DNA from: Paenibacillus piri
GTDB lineage: Bacteria; Bacillota; Bacilli; Paenibacillales; NBRC-103111
Reading direction: 5' to 3'
DNA: 64,000 bases
NCBI RefSeq assembly: GCF_004354045.1
Contig: NZ_SMRT01000021.1
Span: forward strand, 1 to 64,000
Shown here: piece by piece, positions 25,300 to 33,084 of the stretch
How positions within the stretch are numbered: position 1 is the stretch's first letter
How the letters are laid out: every line of letters begins with the position of its first letter
Made by a program: the position numbers and the translations under genes
Notes under the pieces: model-generated
Told to the model about the DNA's origin: nothing
Database searches by the model: none
What the model saw: the letters and a program-made list of their open reading frames with translations, nothing else

Positions 25300-27030
25300 T
25301 TAATTATCGAAATGGATGGCGATCAAAATAACCAGCAAAATCAGACCTGCGGCCCATGCAAACCGATCCGATCGCCGAATATGAAGGTTGAAGCCGCGCG
25401 ATCGGGACAAACGCTTCAATTTATAGCCCCTCGCTTCCAAGGCAAACGCCAAATCTTCGGCATGCTTCATCATCGACAGCATCAACGGAATCATAAATAC
25501 ATGCGCATCCCGCAGCCGGATCGAGCCCGGTTTCACCTGCGACTTGCCTCTGGCTCTTGTGATGAGCGAGATTTTATCGATTTCGTCGAACAGCGTCGGT
25601 ATGAATCTGAAGAGCAGCGAGGCGGAAAATGTCAACATGGCGACCGGAATGCGAAGCCGCTCAAGAAACGCCAAAGACCTTTCCAGTCCGCGCTGCATCA
25701 TCGACGGGCTTGTGGTCAGCGCGAACAGGATGCCAAGCAGCATCATCAGCAAATACACGCACAGCTGCTTGACGGTCCGAAGCGCCGATGCCCATGAGAA
25801 GTCGATCTCCCGCAGCGTCCATGTGTCCGGATAGAAGGAAACGGAAAGCCCTGAAATCATCGCAGAAATTAAAATAAACAGCATGAACGGCTTGACGGGC
25901 TTGAGCAGCGTTCCGACCCGGGCGCCGGATAAGGCTATGCAGGCGCATGCGACGACCGCCGCGGCGGCAACACCCGGCCATTGATTTTGAATCAATGTGC
26001 CGGCCGACAGCAGCAGGTACAGCACCCACTTCGTAATCGGGTGCAGCTGCTGTACCCGAGCTGCCCGGGTTGTGGCCGCACATACGGCCGATGGCGCTTG
26101 CGCCGTATCGGGCGTGGGCGCAGCCGGGTGAGCAGGCGCCGCGCCGGACATATGCGCGGCATCGGGCGGGGGCGCAGCCGCACCGCGGTCGAGCCGCCGA
26201 ATGATGGCGGCCGCCGTATCATCCGGAGTCAGCGCAGGCGGTACAGGAAGCGCGATACCATGCTCCAGCAGCGCATTGGCGATTTCAACTGATGCCGGGA
26301 GCCCGATTCGGGCTTGCAGCAGCAGCTCCGGCTTGGCGCACAGCTCCTCAGGCGGCAAATCGGCTATGATCGTTCCGCGGCTCATAATAAGTACGCGGTC
26401 CGCTATCGGAAGGAACGTATCGAGATCGTGGCTGACCAGCACGATTCCTCCGTTCCCGGATCGCTTATGCCGCACAATTGTCTCGAGCAACTGCGGAATG
26501 CTCATGGGATCGATGCCCGCCGTCGGTTCGTCCAGCAGCAGCCAATCCGGGCGAACCGCTATTGTCGTTGCCATGGCGACTTTCCGCTTTTGTCCGTCCG
26601 ATAATGTATAAAACGATTGCTCAAGCATGGACGCCGGCAGGCTCATCCGGCTCATAGCGCTGCCGATACGTTCAGCTTCCTCTTGCTTCGTTAAACGGAG
26701 CGGGCGCAAGGAGTAACGGAATTCTTTGCGGATGCTGTCGGCAAACAGCTGCCTTTCGGGATATTGAAACAGGACGCCCATATTAAAGCGGACGGCGTTA
26801 TTCAAGCGGCTGCCGGTCCATAAAGGCTGCCCGTCATATGTAATCGAGCCTGCCACCGGAGGGATAAGTCCGGCCAATCCGCTCAGGAAGGTCGATTTGC
26901 CGGAGCCCGTTTGGCCGGCGATTAGTGTTATCGTATTTTTTTGCAGCCGGCAGCTGCAGTCGTGAAGTATCGGATCAGACCGATTATCGGCAGGTCTGGT
27001 TATGGTCATATGTTGAACGGATATCGTCAC
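25300..27030 (-). CDS. Fused ECF transporter ATPase-transmembrane subunit (EcfA-EcfT)
   Basis: This 576-residue protein joins two ECF subunits that are normally separate. Residues 1-250 are an ATPase: Walker A GQTGSGKST at 39-47, signature TLSDGQKRK near 142, Walker B WLLLDEPTAGID near 165. An Ala/Pro-rich linker follows (about 265-330). Residues from about 330 (LHPITKWVLYLLL) to the end form an EcfT transmembrane subunit with several membrane helices and the coupling motifs ITRARGKSQ and ALEARGYKLK. It overlaps the partner ATPase gene by 4 bp and is divergent from bioY. Confidence 0.88.
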   Translation of the reverse strand: MTISVQHMTITRPADNRSDPILHDCSCRLQKNTITLIAGQTGSGKSTFLSGLAGLIPPVAGSITYDGQPLWTGSRLNNAVRFNMGVLFQYPERQLFADSIRKEFRYSLRPLRLTKQEEAERIGSAMSRMSLPASMLEQSFYTLSDGQKRKVAMATTIAVRPDWLLLDEPTAGIDPMSIPQLLETIVRHKRSGNGGIVLVSHDLDTFLPIADRVLIMSRGTIIADLPPEELCAKPELLLQARIGLPASVEIANALLEHGIALPVPPALTPDDTAAAIIRRLDRGAAAPPPDAAHMSGAAPAHPAAPTPDTAQAPSAVCAATTRAARVQQLHPITKWVLYLLLSAGTLIQNQWPGVAAAAVVACACIALSGARVGTLLKPVKPFMLFILISAMISGLSVSFYPDTWTLREIDFSWASALRTVKQLCVYLLMMLLGILFALTTSPSMMQRGLERSLAFLERLRIPVAMLTFSASLLFRFIPTLFDEIDKISLITRARGKSQVKPGSIRLRDAHVFMIPLMLSMMKHAEDLAFALEARGYKLKRLSRSRGFNLHIRRSDRFAWAAGLILLVILIAIHFDN

Positions 27031-27854
27031 AGCTCGCTCACTGCCTTTCCAAGCTCGGCCGCCGTGATCGGTAACGGCTCACGCAGCTTGCATCCTTGGT
27101 CGAGCAAAGACAGAACGACCTGAACCGTATAGGGCGGCGCAAACTGCAGCCGATCGCAGCCGGTTTGGCACTGATCGTTCCTTTTATAGAAAAAATCGGG
27201 CGGAGACCCGTCAAAAATAATGCTCCCTTGGTCCATCGCTATGACCCGATCCGCCAACGACAGCTCATCGAGCCATTGGGTTATCCAGACGACAGTAGCC
27301 CCCAAATGATGCAGCCGTTTGGCGGCTTGGGCAACATGCTGCCTGGCGAGCGGGTCGAGCATCGAGGTCGCTTCATCGAATATAAGGACGGCCGGGTTGA
27401 CGGATATGCAGGAAGCGACGGCAAGCAGCTGTTTCTGGCCGCCGGAAAGCCGGGCAACAGGCATGTCGGCCATCGACGACAATCCGGTCTGTTCGAGCGC
27501 ATCCATAGCGCGTCGGGCCATTTCGGAGTCGGGAATCCCGTAATTTTCCATGCCGAAGCATACATCCTCAAATACGGTTTCTCCGATAATTTGCGTTCCC
27601 GGATTTTGAAAAACGAGCTGGACAGGGGGCTGTTCGCGAATCGCGAAGCTGATTTCACCGGAAGCTGCGGGGATGAGCCCTGCCATCAGCTTGGCTAATG
27701 TGCTCTTGCCGCTGCCGTTCGTTCCGGCTACAGCGACCCATTCGCCGCGGCGAATCGTTAAATTGATATTATTTAATACGGACACGGTTCCATCCGCCGA
27801 CGGATAAGAGAAGGAGACGCGGTCCAATGCGATAAGTTCGGCTCCAATTGGCAT
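27027..27854 (-). CDS. ECF transporter ATP-binding protein (EcfA1/BioM-like)
   Basis: The 275-residue ATPase has Walker A VAGTNGSGKST near 38-48, the Q-loop QLVFQNPGTQIIGE near 80, signature LSGGQKQ near 140, and Walker B AVLIFDEATSMLDP near 160. The short signature and Q-loop match ECF ATPases. It would pair with the ATPase half of the 25300-27030 fusion to energise BioY. The ribosome binding site is weak (AAGAGA). The promoter lies in the shared bioY control region. Confidence 0.9.
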   Translation of the reverse strand: MPIGAELIALDRVSFSYPSADGTVSVLNNINLTIRRGEWVAVAGTNGSGKSTLAKLMAGLIPAASGEISFAIREQPPVQLVFQNPGTQIIGETVFEDVCFGMENYGIPDSEMARRAMDALEQTGLSSMADMPVARLSGGQKQLLAVASCISVNPAVLIFDEATSMLDPLARQHVAQAAKRLHHLGATVVWITQWLDELSLADRVIAMDQGSIIFDGSPPDFFYKRNDQCQTGCDRLQFAPPYTVQVVLSLLDQGCKLREPLPITAAELGKAVSEL

Positions 27855-27900
27855 CGATTTTTTTCTCTTTTCTAAAATGTGGGATTGTGCTAGAATACAA

Positions 27901-27934
27901 TTGTCAACTTGTGGTTACAATATTAGGTTAACAA
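27901..27934. promoter_or_regulatory. BirA-type biotin operator
   Basis: TTGTCAACT (27901-27909) and GGTTAACAA (27926-27934) are inverted half-sites exactly 16 bp apart, matching the known BirA operator architecture (TTGTWAACC-N14/16-GGTTWACAA) with two changes in the left half. It lies between bioY and the divergent ECF genes, so biotin-loaded BirA probably represses both. Confidence 0.8.
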
Positions 27935-27953
27935 ATAAAAGGAGAATGTGTCA

Positions 27954-28529
27954 ATGAAAATGAGTTTAAATGTACGGGGAATGGTATTCTGCGCATTGTT
28001 TGCGGCGTTATTGGTCGTTTCAAGCTTTTTGAACCTCCACTTGGGTACGCCGGTGCCGATTACGCTGCAAAATCTGATCGTGATGCTGGCCGGCGCCATT
28101 CTGGGGCCTCTGTACGGTTTCTGCAGCATGGCGTTGGTGGTCGTTCTGACGGCATTGGGCATTCCGCTGCTTCATGGAAACGGAGGTCTTCCTTTGATTC
28201 TCGGACCTACGGGCGGGTTTATCTGGGCGTATCCGTTTGCCGCTCTGCTGATCGGCTTTGCGGCTCAGCGCATTAAAGGCAAAGGACCAGCAGCCTTTAT
28301 TCTGATGTTTATTTCGCTGGAGCTGTTCGGTTCGCTGTTGTTGTATGTAACCGGAGTGCCTTGGCTCGCGCATGTCGCCGGTTATTCGATGCAAAAAGCG
28401 CTCGTCGCCGGCTGCTATCCGTATTTGCCGGGCGATGCCGCAAAAGCGGTGATTGCCGCACTCATCGCTCTCCCGGTACGCCAGGTGTTCCCCATCGCAC
28501 GGATAACCGGGGCGAGCAAGACGGCGTGA
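27954..28529 (+). CDS. Biotin transporter substrate-binding subunit BioY
   Basis: The 191-residue membrane protein has six hydrophobic segments and BioY hallmarks: GTPVPITLQNLIVMLAGAIL, GPLYGFCSM, and GGLPLILGPTGGFIWAYPFA in the middle. It captures biotin in the membrane and passes it inward together with EcfT and the ATPases. The start ATG 27954 is chosen because AAAGGAG ends 9 bp upstream; GTG 27948 is too close to that site. The divergent ECF genes and a BirA-type operator support a dedicated biotin importer. Confidence 0.93.
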   Translation: MKMSLNVRGMVFCALFAALLVVSSFLNLHLGTPVPITLQNLIVMLAGAILGPLYGFCSMALVVVLTALGIPLLHGNGGLPLILGPTGGFIWAYPFAALLIGFAAQRIKGKGPAAFILMFISLELFGSLLLYVTGVPWLAHVAGYSMQKALVAGCYPYLPGDAAKAVIAALIALPVRQVFPIARITGASKTA

Positions 28530-28595
28530 CGCTTGAGGGCTGCTGCAAGCGAAGCGACAAGTAACGCCGATAGGTCGCAACGGTCAGCGTCAATT

Positions 28596-28645
28596 AACGA
28601 TGTCTATAACAAGGCTTGCTTCCTTGTTGCAGACATCGTTTTTAT
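28596..28645 (+). terminator. Rho-independent terminator after bioY
   Basis: AACGATGTCT pairs with AGACATCGTT (10 bp), extended by an inner AACAAGG/CCTTGTT stem, and is followed by TTTTTATTT. It is a strong terminator. Confidence 0.85.
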
Positions 28646-28705
28646 TTATGGATGATCATTTATTAAGGCTATATTAAATCCTGATATTGATTTTTACGAT
28701 TAAGA

Positions 28706-28729
28706 AAACCGCCTCGTTGAATAGGCGGC
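28706..28729 (-). terminator. Terminator for the minus-strand VOC gene
   Basis: CCGCCT (28709-28714) and AGGCGG (28723-28728) form a short stem. Read on the minus strand it is followed by TTTTCTT, and it lies 90 bp after the VOC stop. Confidence 0.6.
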
Positions 28730-28820
28730 TTATTGAGCTATCGTACCCGTCCCTTTAATTTGGTTTTGCATTGATTTCCGTTAAAGTTCATGCATCACGA
28801 AGTTTTCTTTTAAACGTCAC

Positions 28821-29273
28821 TTATTTATTACCGAGTTGTTCCGCCAAACCGATTAGAAGGCCTTCATTTCCACGAATGTAGCAGAGCCGATACGAGTCCT
28901 CGTACTGAACCACTTCGCCAACGAGCTGAGCACCATGCTTAGTGAGTCTGGATACCATTTCGTCAATGTCTTCAACGGTGAACATGACGCGTAGATAACC
29001 GAGGGCATTTACAGGAGCAGTTCGGTGATCTGATATAGTAGGTGGGGTGAGAAATCGCGAAAGTTCAAGTCGGCTGTGGCCATCTGGGGTAACCATCATA
29101 GCAATCTCTACACACTGTGAACCCAGCCCGGTTACGCGACCAGCCCATTCACCTTCGACAGTAGCTCGCCCTTCGAGCTTCAAGCCAATCTCCTCGAAGA
29201 AAGAGATTGCGTCATCAAGGGATTCTACAACGATGCCAACATTGTCCATTCTTAGTAATTTGTTTTTGGCCAT
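28821..29273 (-). CDS. VOC-family (glyoxalase-like) protein
   Basis: The 150-residue protein has the two-module VOC fold: start RMDNVGIVVESLDDAISFFEE and second half LGYLRVMFTVEDIDEMVSRLTKHGAQLVGEVV. The family comprises metal-dependent isomerases, dioxygenases and antibiotic-binding proteins. The substrate cannot be named. Its codons look less GC-rich than those of its neighbours and it sits beside a 450-bp AT-rich stretch, mild signs of later acquisition (inference). It is divergent from an MBL hydrolase gene. Confidence 0.85.
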   Translation of the reverse strand: MAKNKLLRMDNVGIVVESLDDAISFFEEIGLKLEGRATVEGEWAGRVTGLGSQCVEIAMMVTPDGHSRLELSRFLTPPTISDHRTAPVNALGYLRVMFTVEDIDEMVSRLTKHGAQLVGEVVQYEDSYRLCYIRGNEGLLIGLAEQLGNK

Positions 29274-29617
29274 AGTTTTATCTCCTTATGTGTACAAATA
29301 TTACCTGATCATCTTCATATTTATTCAATCAAGAATTACTAATTCCTTCCAAACGATTAACATCTTGTCACAGTTCATGATAACAAAGATAAGTCACAGT
29401 ATAGTAAAATGTGAAATTTGGTTTTCGGATATGTCATATTAACTTTTATTCTACGAAATTCAATTCGTAATTACCGTAATAAGATGGGTAAATCATCTCC
29501 GAAAAGTGATATTACTCTAATTATAGAACATTAGTTCGTATAAATCAAATATCAACAACAAATTTTAACATAGCTTTTATTAAAACAACAAAGACGAAAA
29601 ATGATTCTTAAATACCA

Positions 29618-29646
29618 TTGACAAAATTTAAATAGTATGATATAAT
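29618..29646 (+). promoter_or_regulatory. Perfect consensus sigma-A promoter
   Basis: TTGACA (29618-29623), a 17-bp spacer and TATAAT (29641-29646) match the vegetative consensus exactly. AAATATTCATATTT (29648-29661), an AT-rich inverted repeat just downstream, could be an operator that holds so strong a promoter in check. The surrounding 29274-29743 gap is very AT-rich and has no other gene. Confidence 0.8.
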
Positions 29647-29743
29647 GAAATATTCATATTTGACACTTGATTTCTGTAGGGGTAAGATAAGGTTTGAAAT
29701 TCAGAGTCATCTTGAAAATAACCTGAGTCTACGGAGGGATCAG

Positions 29744-30493
29744 ATGCGAATTGCCAACGGAATCGAGATGCTGGAAATTACCGCAACAGTCATGGGGAAA
29801 ACCGACACGATTAACCCTACGCTTTTATGGGACGAGCATCATGCGGTTCTCGTAGATACCGGCTATCCCGGTCAAATGTCCAAAATCGCCGAAGCAATGG
29901 AGCAGGCTGGGGTTCCCTTGGCTAAGCTTAATAAAATTGTAATGACACATCAAGATTTGGACCATATCGGCAGTCTGCCGGCTCTGCAGCAGGAGCTGTC
30001 CGGACGGCTCGAAGTGATGTCGAGCGAACTGGAAAGGCCGTATATCCAGGGCGACAAGCAGCTGTTGAAGCTGTCGAAGGAGTCTATTGCGAAGGCGCTC
30101 CAGGCGATACCGCCCGAGGTGCCGGAAGAATGGCGCCGCTCCTTCCAAAAATCGCTTGAAAATCCGCCAAAGGGGAATGTGGACCGGACGGTGACGGACG
30201 GAGAAGTGCTGCCGTACTGCGGAGGAATTATCGTCATCGATACGCCGGGGCATACACCCGGACATATATCGCTGTACCATAAGCCGAGCAAAACGCTGAT
30301 TGCGGCTGACGCCATGATTGTCGCCGACGGCCAGCTTTACGGCGCACATCCGCAATATTCGCTCGATCCGCATACTGCGGCCCTTTCGCTGCGCAAGCTA
30401 TTGAATTATGAAATCGAATCGGTTATTTGTTATCACGGCGGCTTGTTCAGCGGTGGTGCGAATGAACGGATCGCCGAACTGGTCAGCAAATGA
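29744..30493 (+). CDS. MBL-fold metallo-hydrolase
   Basis: The 249-residue protein has the metallo-beta-lactamase fold with zinc motifs MTHQDLDHIGS near 75-85, DTPGHTPGHISLYH near 163-176, AADAM near 186 and a C-terminal CYHGGLF. This is the general hydrolase group that includes lactonases, glyoxalase II and YdeR/YmaE-like enzymes. ATG 29744 is chosen because GGAGGGATCAG precedes it, leaving a leader of about 90 nt behind the consensus promoter; an in-frame start at 29645 lies inside the -10. Substrate unknown. Confidence 0.88.
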   Translation: MRIANGIEMLEITATVMGKTDTINPTLLWDEHHAVLVDTGYPGQMSKIAEAMEQAGVPLAKLNKIVMTHQDLDHIGSLPALQQELSGRLEVMSSELERPYIQGDKQLLKLSKESIAKALQAIPPEVPEEWRRSFQKSLENPPKGNVDRTVTDGEVLPYCGGIIVIDTPGHTPGHISLYHKPSKTLIAADAMIVADGQLYGAHPQYSLDPHTAALSLRKLLNYEIESVICYHGGLFSGGANERIAELVSK

Positions 30494-30640
30494 CCGTTCC
30501 AGCCCAATAATGCGCAAACGTTACGGGTGACTAGCGATTCAAAAGCATTGTAACACGGCAAACGTCCATCCCATCGACAATCGCCGCTCTTATGGACCCC
30601 GGAGCCGTTAATTGCGGCCAAACGATGGTTTTTTCATGTA

Positions 30641-30775
30641 TAGAGGGACCGAGGAGACGTTGTTTTGCGACAAATGGTATAAATCAACGGCCGGCGCGTC
30701 ATTTAACGTCCCTCCGGTCCGTTGCAGCTTCAATTGGAAGAAATCGGGTCAATTAACGGCAGCTCAGTCCGTTAC
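30641..30775. repeat. Three degenerate copies of an intergenic repeat
   Basis: Copies lie at 30641-30671 (plus orientation, GAGGGACCGAGGAGACGTTG core), 30698-30727 and 30748-30775 (both inverted; their complements read GGACCGGAGGGACGTTAAAT and GGACTGAGCTGCCGTTAATT). The shared pattern is about GGACYGAGGGRCGTTAATTG. No ORF runs through them. They look like members of a dispersed intergenic repeat family, and most of the 30494-31257 gap is made of this element, a terminator and a hairpin-rich element. Confidence 0.5.
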
Positions 30776-30889
30776 ACCAAAGCCTTGATCAAACGGCGCC
30801 CGGTACGGATGAGTACTCCGGACCTATGGGCAGCTAGTGCGAGCATTATTTATATGTATCCATCAACTTTCTCTCATCATTCATGCAAA

Positions 30890-30936
30890 AAAGAACCTTA
30901 AAAACCGCTGTAAAAGTGGAGTTTAAGGTTCTTTTT
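30890..30936. terminator. Bidirectional-looking terminator
   Basis: AAAGAACCTTAAA (30890-30902) pairs perfectly with TTTAAGGTTCTTT (30922-30934), 13 bp around a 19-nt loop, and is followed by TTTCTTT. It can serve the MBL hydrolase transcript. The A-run on the left gives T-rich sequence on the minus strand as well. Confidence 0.75.
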
Positions 30937-31104
30937 CTTTGAAGTCCGGTGAATAACGGCCCGCTGCGCAGGCGGATCATTCTTCCAAACCCTGTTGTCC
31001 CCGGATTACTTGAATGTATACCGCATTAACGGTAGAAATCCGGGGACAAAGGCGACCGCTTACGCTTCTCCAGAACGATTCAGCCCTCTCCGCGACGACT
31101 TTAT

Positions 31105-31250
31105 CGGGTTAAGACCCCCACCTCTAAGGTGGGCCTTGAATCAGGTGGGGTAGAGTCCCCATCTGATTCCCCGATTTTCAGCAATGCTGAACGAGTTCGC
31201 TCTCCACGTTTTTAGAGGGATTCTCAGCTTAGGGACGAGCTCGTTTTTAT
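31105..31250 (+). ncRNA. Multi-hairpin element, possible IS200/IS605 end or omega-RNA-like remnant
   Basis: Four stems lie in a row: CCCACCT/AGGTGGG (31117-31133, 3-nt loop), a 13-bp stem from GAATCAG to CTGATTC (31138-31169) with one wobble, TTCAGC/GCTGAA (31077-base context 31177-31191), and the palindrome ACGAGCTCGT (31235-31244) before a T-run. The first two, joined by CCTT, resemble the hairpin-rich end of IS200/IS605-type elements and the RNA downstream of tnpB. That is recall, not a search. No transposase or tnpB is present. Confidence 0.35.
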
Positions 31251-31257
31251 ACCTGAC

Positions 31258-33084
31258 CTAGACAGCGCCCTGTACCGCCTTGCCCTGCGAATGCCGGTAC
31301 AGCTGCTCGTAATAGCCGTGCAAATCAAGCAGCTGCTGATGGTTGCCGGCTTCGACAATTTGTCCTTGCTGCATGACGATGATCCGGTCAGCTTGCATAA
31401 TCGTCGACAGACGGTGGGCAATGACGAGCGTCGTTCTGCCCTGCGAGACAACATGCAGCGCCGATTGGACGAGCTGCTCCGTTTGCGAATCGAGATTGGC
31501 CGTCGCTTCGTCGAGTATCAATATTTTCGGCTGGAATACGACAATCCGCGCGAAGGAGATCAGCTGCCGCTCGCCGGCGGACAGCCCGCTGCCGCGCTCC
31601 GACAGCTGCGTATCGTAGCCGTCCTTCAGCCTGGAAATGAGCGTATCGGCGCCGACAAACTTGCAGGCGTCGACGACCTGTTCGCGGCTGATGCTTTCAT
31701 CGAACAAGCGGACGTTATCGACGATCGTGCCGGAATATAGAAACGGCTCCTGCTGCACGAGGCCGATCATCCGGTGCAGTGTGCTCTGGGGAATGCTGCG
31801 TATATCGGTGCCGTCGATCTGAATGCTGCCCTGTCGCACGTCATAGAACCGGCACAGCAAGCTCATCAGCGAGCTTTTGCCGGCGCCTGTCGTTCCGACG
31901 ATACCGATCATTTCGCCGGGCTGAATATGCAGATCCAGATCTGCGATGACCGTGCTGTCGTCCGAATAACCGAACTGGACATGATTATAGTCGATACGGC
32001 CTTTGACATCGGTCAAGCTGATTTGTGACGGCGATGGCGCGTCCTTGATTTCCGGTTCGATCGAAAACAGCTTATACAGCCGGTCCATCGATACAGTCGT
32101 GGACTGCAGCGTGCTCCACTGCTGGGAAATGTTGTTGATCGGCTGGAAAAACTGGCGAATATACGTAATGAACGCATACAGGACACCGAACTCGATGGAA
32201 TGATGGAATACCGCCATCCCGCCGATATAAGTCAGAAAAGCGACCGACAAATTGCTTAAAATATCGAAAGAACGGTTGAACAGCACGTTGGTGCGGATTT
32301 CCCGCAGGTTTGCCTTTAAATAGCTCTGGTTGCGGTCCGTAAACTGCCGCTGCTGTTCTTTTTCCTGGTGAAACGCTTGCGTCAGGTTCATACCGGCCAA
32401 ATTTTCCGCAATAAATGCGATCAGCCGGGACAGCCGCGTTCTCGTTATTTGGTACGTTTTCCGCATATAAGACCGGAACCCGATGGCGATACCTGCGATG
32501 ATCGGCAGCAGCACCATACTATAGCCGGCCAAAACCGGGTCGAGATGAAACATTAGGATAATGATAAAGACGAGCGTCATACCGTCACGGATCAGGCTTA
32601 AAAATACTTGGTTGAAAAATTGGTTCAACGTTTCCGTATCGCTCGATACATGGGTAACCAGGCTGCCGCTGTGAAATCGGTCAAAAAACGACATATTCAG
32701 CTTCGTTATATGGCTGAACAAATCTTTGCGGATACGCGCGACAATGCTTTGACCGGTAAATTGCAGCAAATTGTTTTGCAAATAAGTGAATATAAAGCTC
32801 GTTATTGTCAGCAGCAAATAAATGCCGCCGATCCACAGTAAAAAGTTGAAGTCGTTATTGCCGATCAGCAAATTGTTGTCGATCGCGATTTTGACCAGAT
32901 AAGGCTGCAGCAGATCAGCCGCTATCGCCAGCAGCGTACAGAAAAAGATAAGCACAAACTTGGAGCGATGCGGCTTGGCGTAGCCGATCGTATAGCGGAA
33001 AGCCGCCTTGCGGTTTTCCGGACTGACGTAATAGGCGCTGCTGATTTCTTCTTCGTTATTCAGATTAGCGATGTCCTTCGGCAT
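31258..33084 (-). CDS. Heterodimeric ABC exporter, subunit with canonical ATPase site
   Basis: The 608-residue half-transporter has six membrane helices (about 45-340) and an ATPase domain: Walker A GTTGAGKSS, signature LSAGERQLISFAR and Walker B KILILDEATANLD with the catalytic Glu present. A frame-open extension to 33207 exists, but ATG 33084 has GAGGAGGGAACGCG upstream and gives a normal N-terminus. It overlaps its partner gene by 20 bp. The pair resembles BmrCD/YfiBC-type multidrug exporters. A signature with Ala-Gly-Glu in place of Gly-Gly-Gln suggests an asymmetric pair. Confidence 0.9.
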   Translation of the reverse strand: MPKDIANLNNEEEISSAYYVSPENRKAAFRYTIGYAKPHRSKFVLIFFCTLLAIAADLLQPYLVKIAIDNNLLIGNNDFNFLLWIGGIYLLLTITSFIFTYLQNNLLQFTGQSIVARIRKDLFSHITKLNMSFFDRFHSGSLVTHVSSDTETLNQFFNQVFLSLIRDGMTLVFIIILMFHLDPVLAGYSMVLLPIIAGIAIGFRSYMRKTYQITRTRLSRLIAFIAENLAGMNLTQAFHQEKEQQRQFTDRNQSYLKANLREIRTNVLFNRSFDILSNLSVAFLTYIGGMAVFHHSIEFGVLYAFITYIRQFFQPINNISQQWSTLQSTTVSMDRLYKLFSIEPEIKDAPSPSQISLTDVKGRIDYNHVQFGYSDDSTVIADLDLHIQPGEMIGIVGTTGAGKSSLMSLLCRFYDVRQGSIQIDGTDIRSIPQSTLHRMIGLVQQEPFLYSGTIVDNVRLFDESISREQVVDACKFVGADTLISRLKDGYDTQLSERGSGLSAGERQLISFARIVVFQPKILILDEATANLDSQTEQLVQSALHVVSQGRTTLVIAHRLSTIMQADRIIVMQQGQIVEAGNHQQLLDLHGYYEQLYRHSQGKAVQGAV

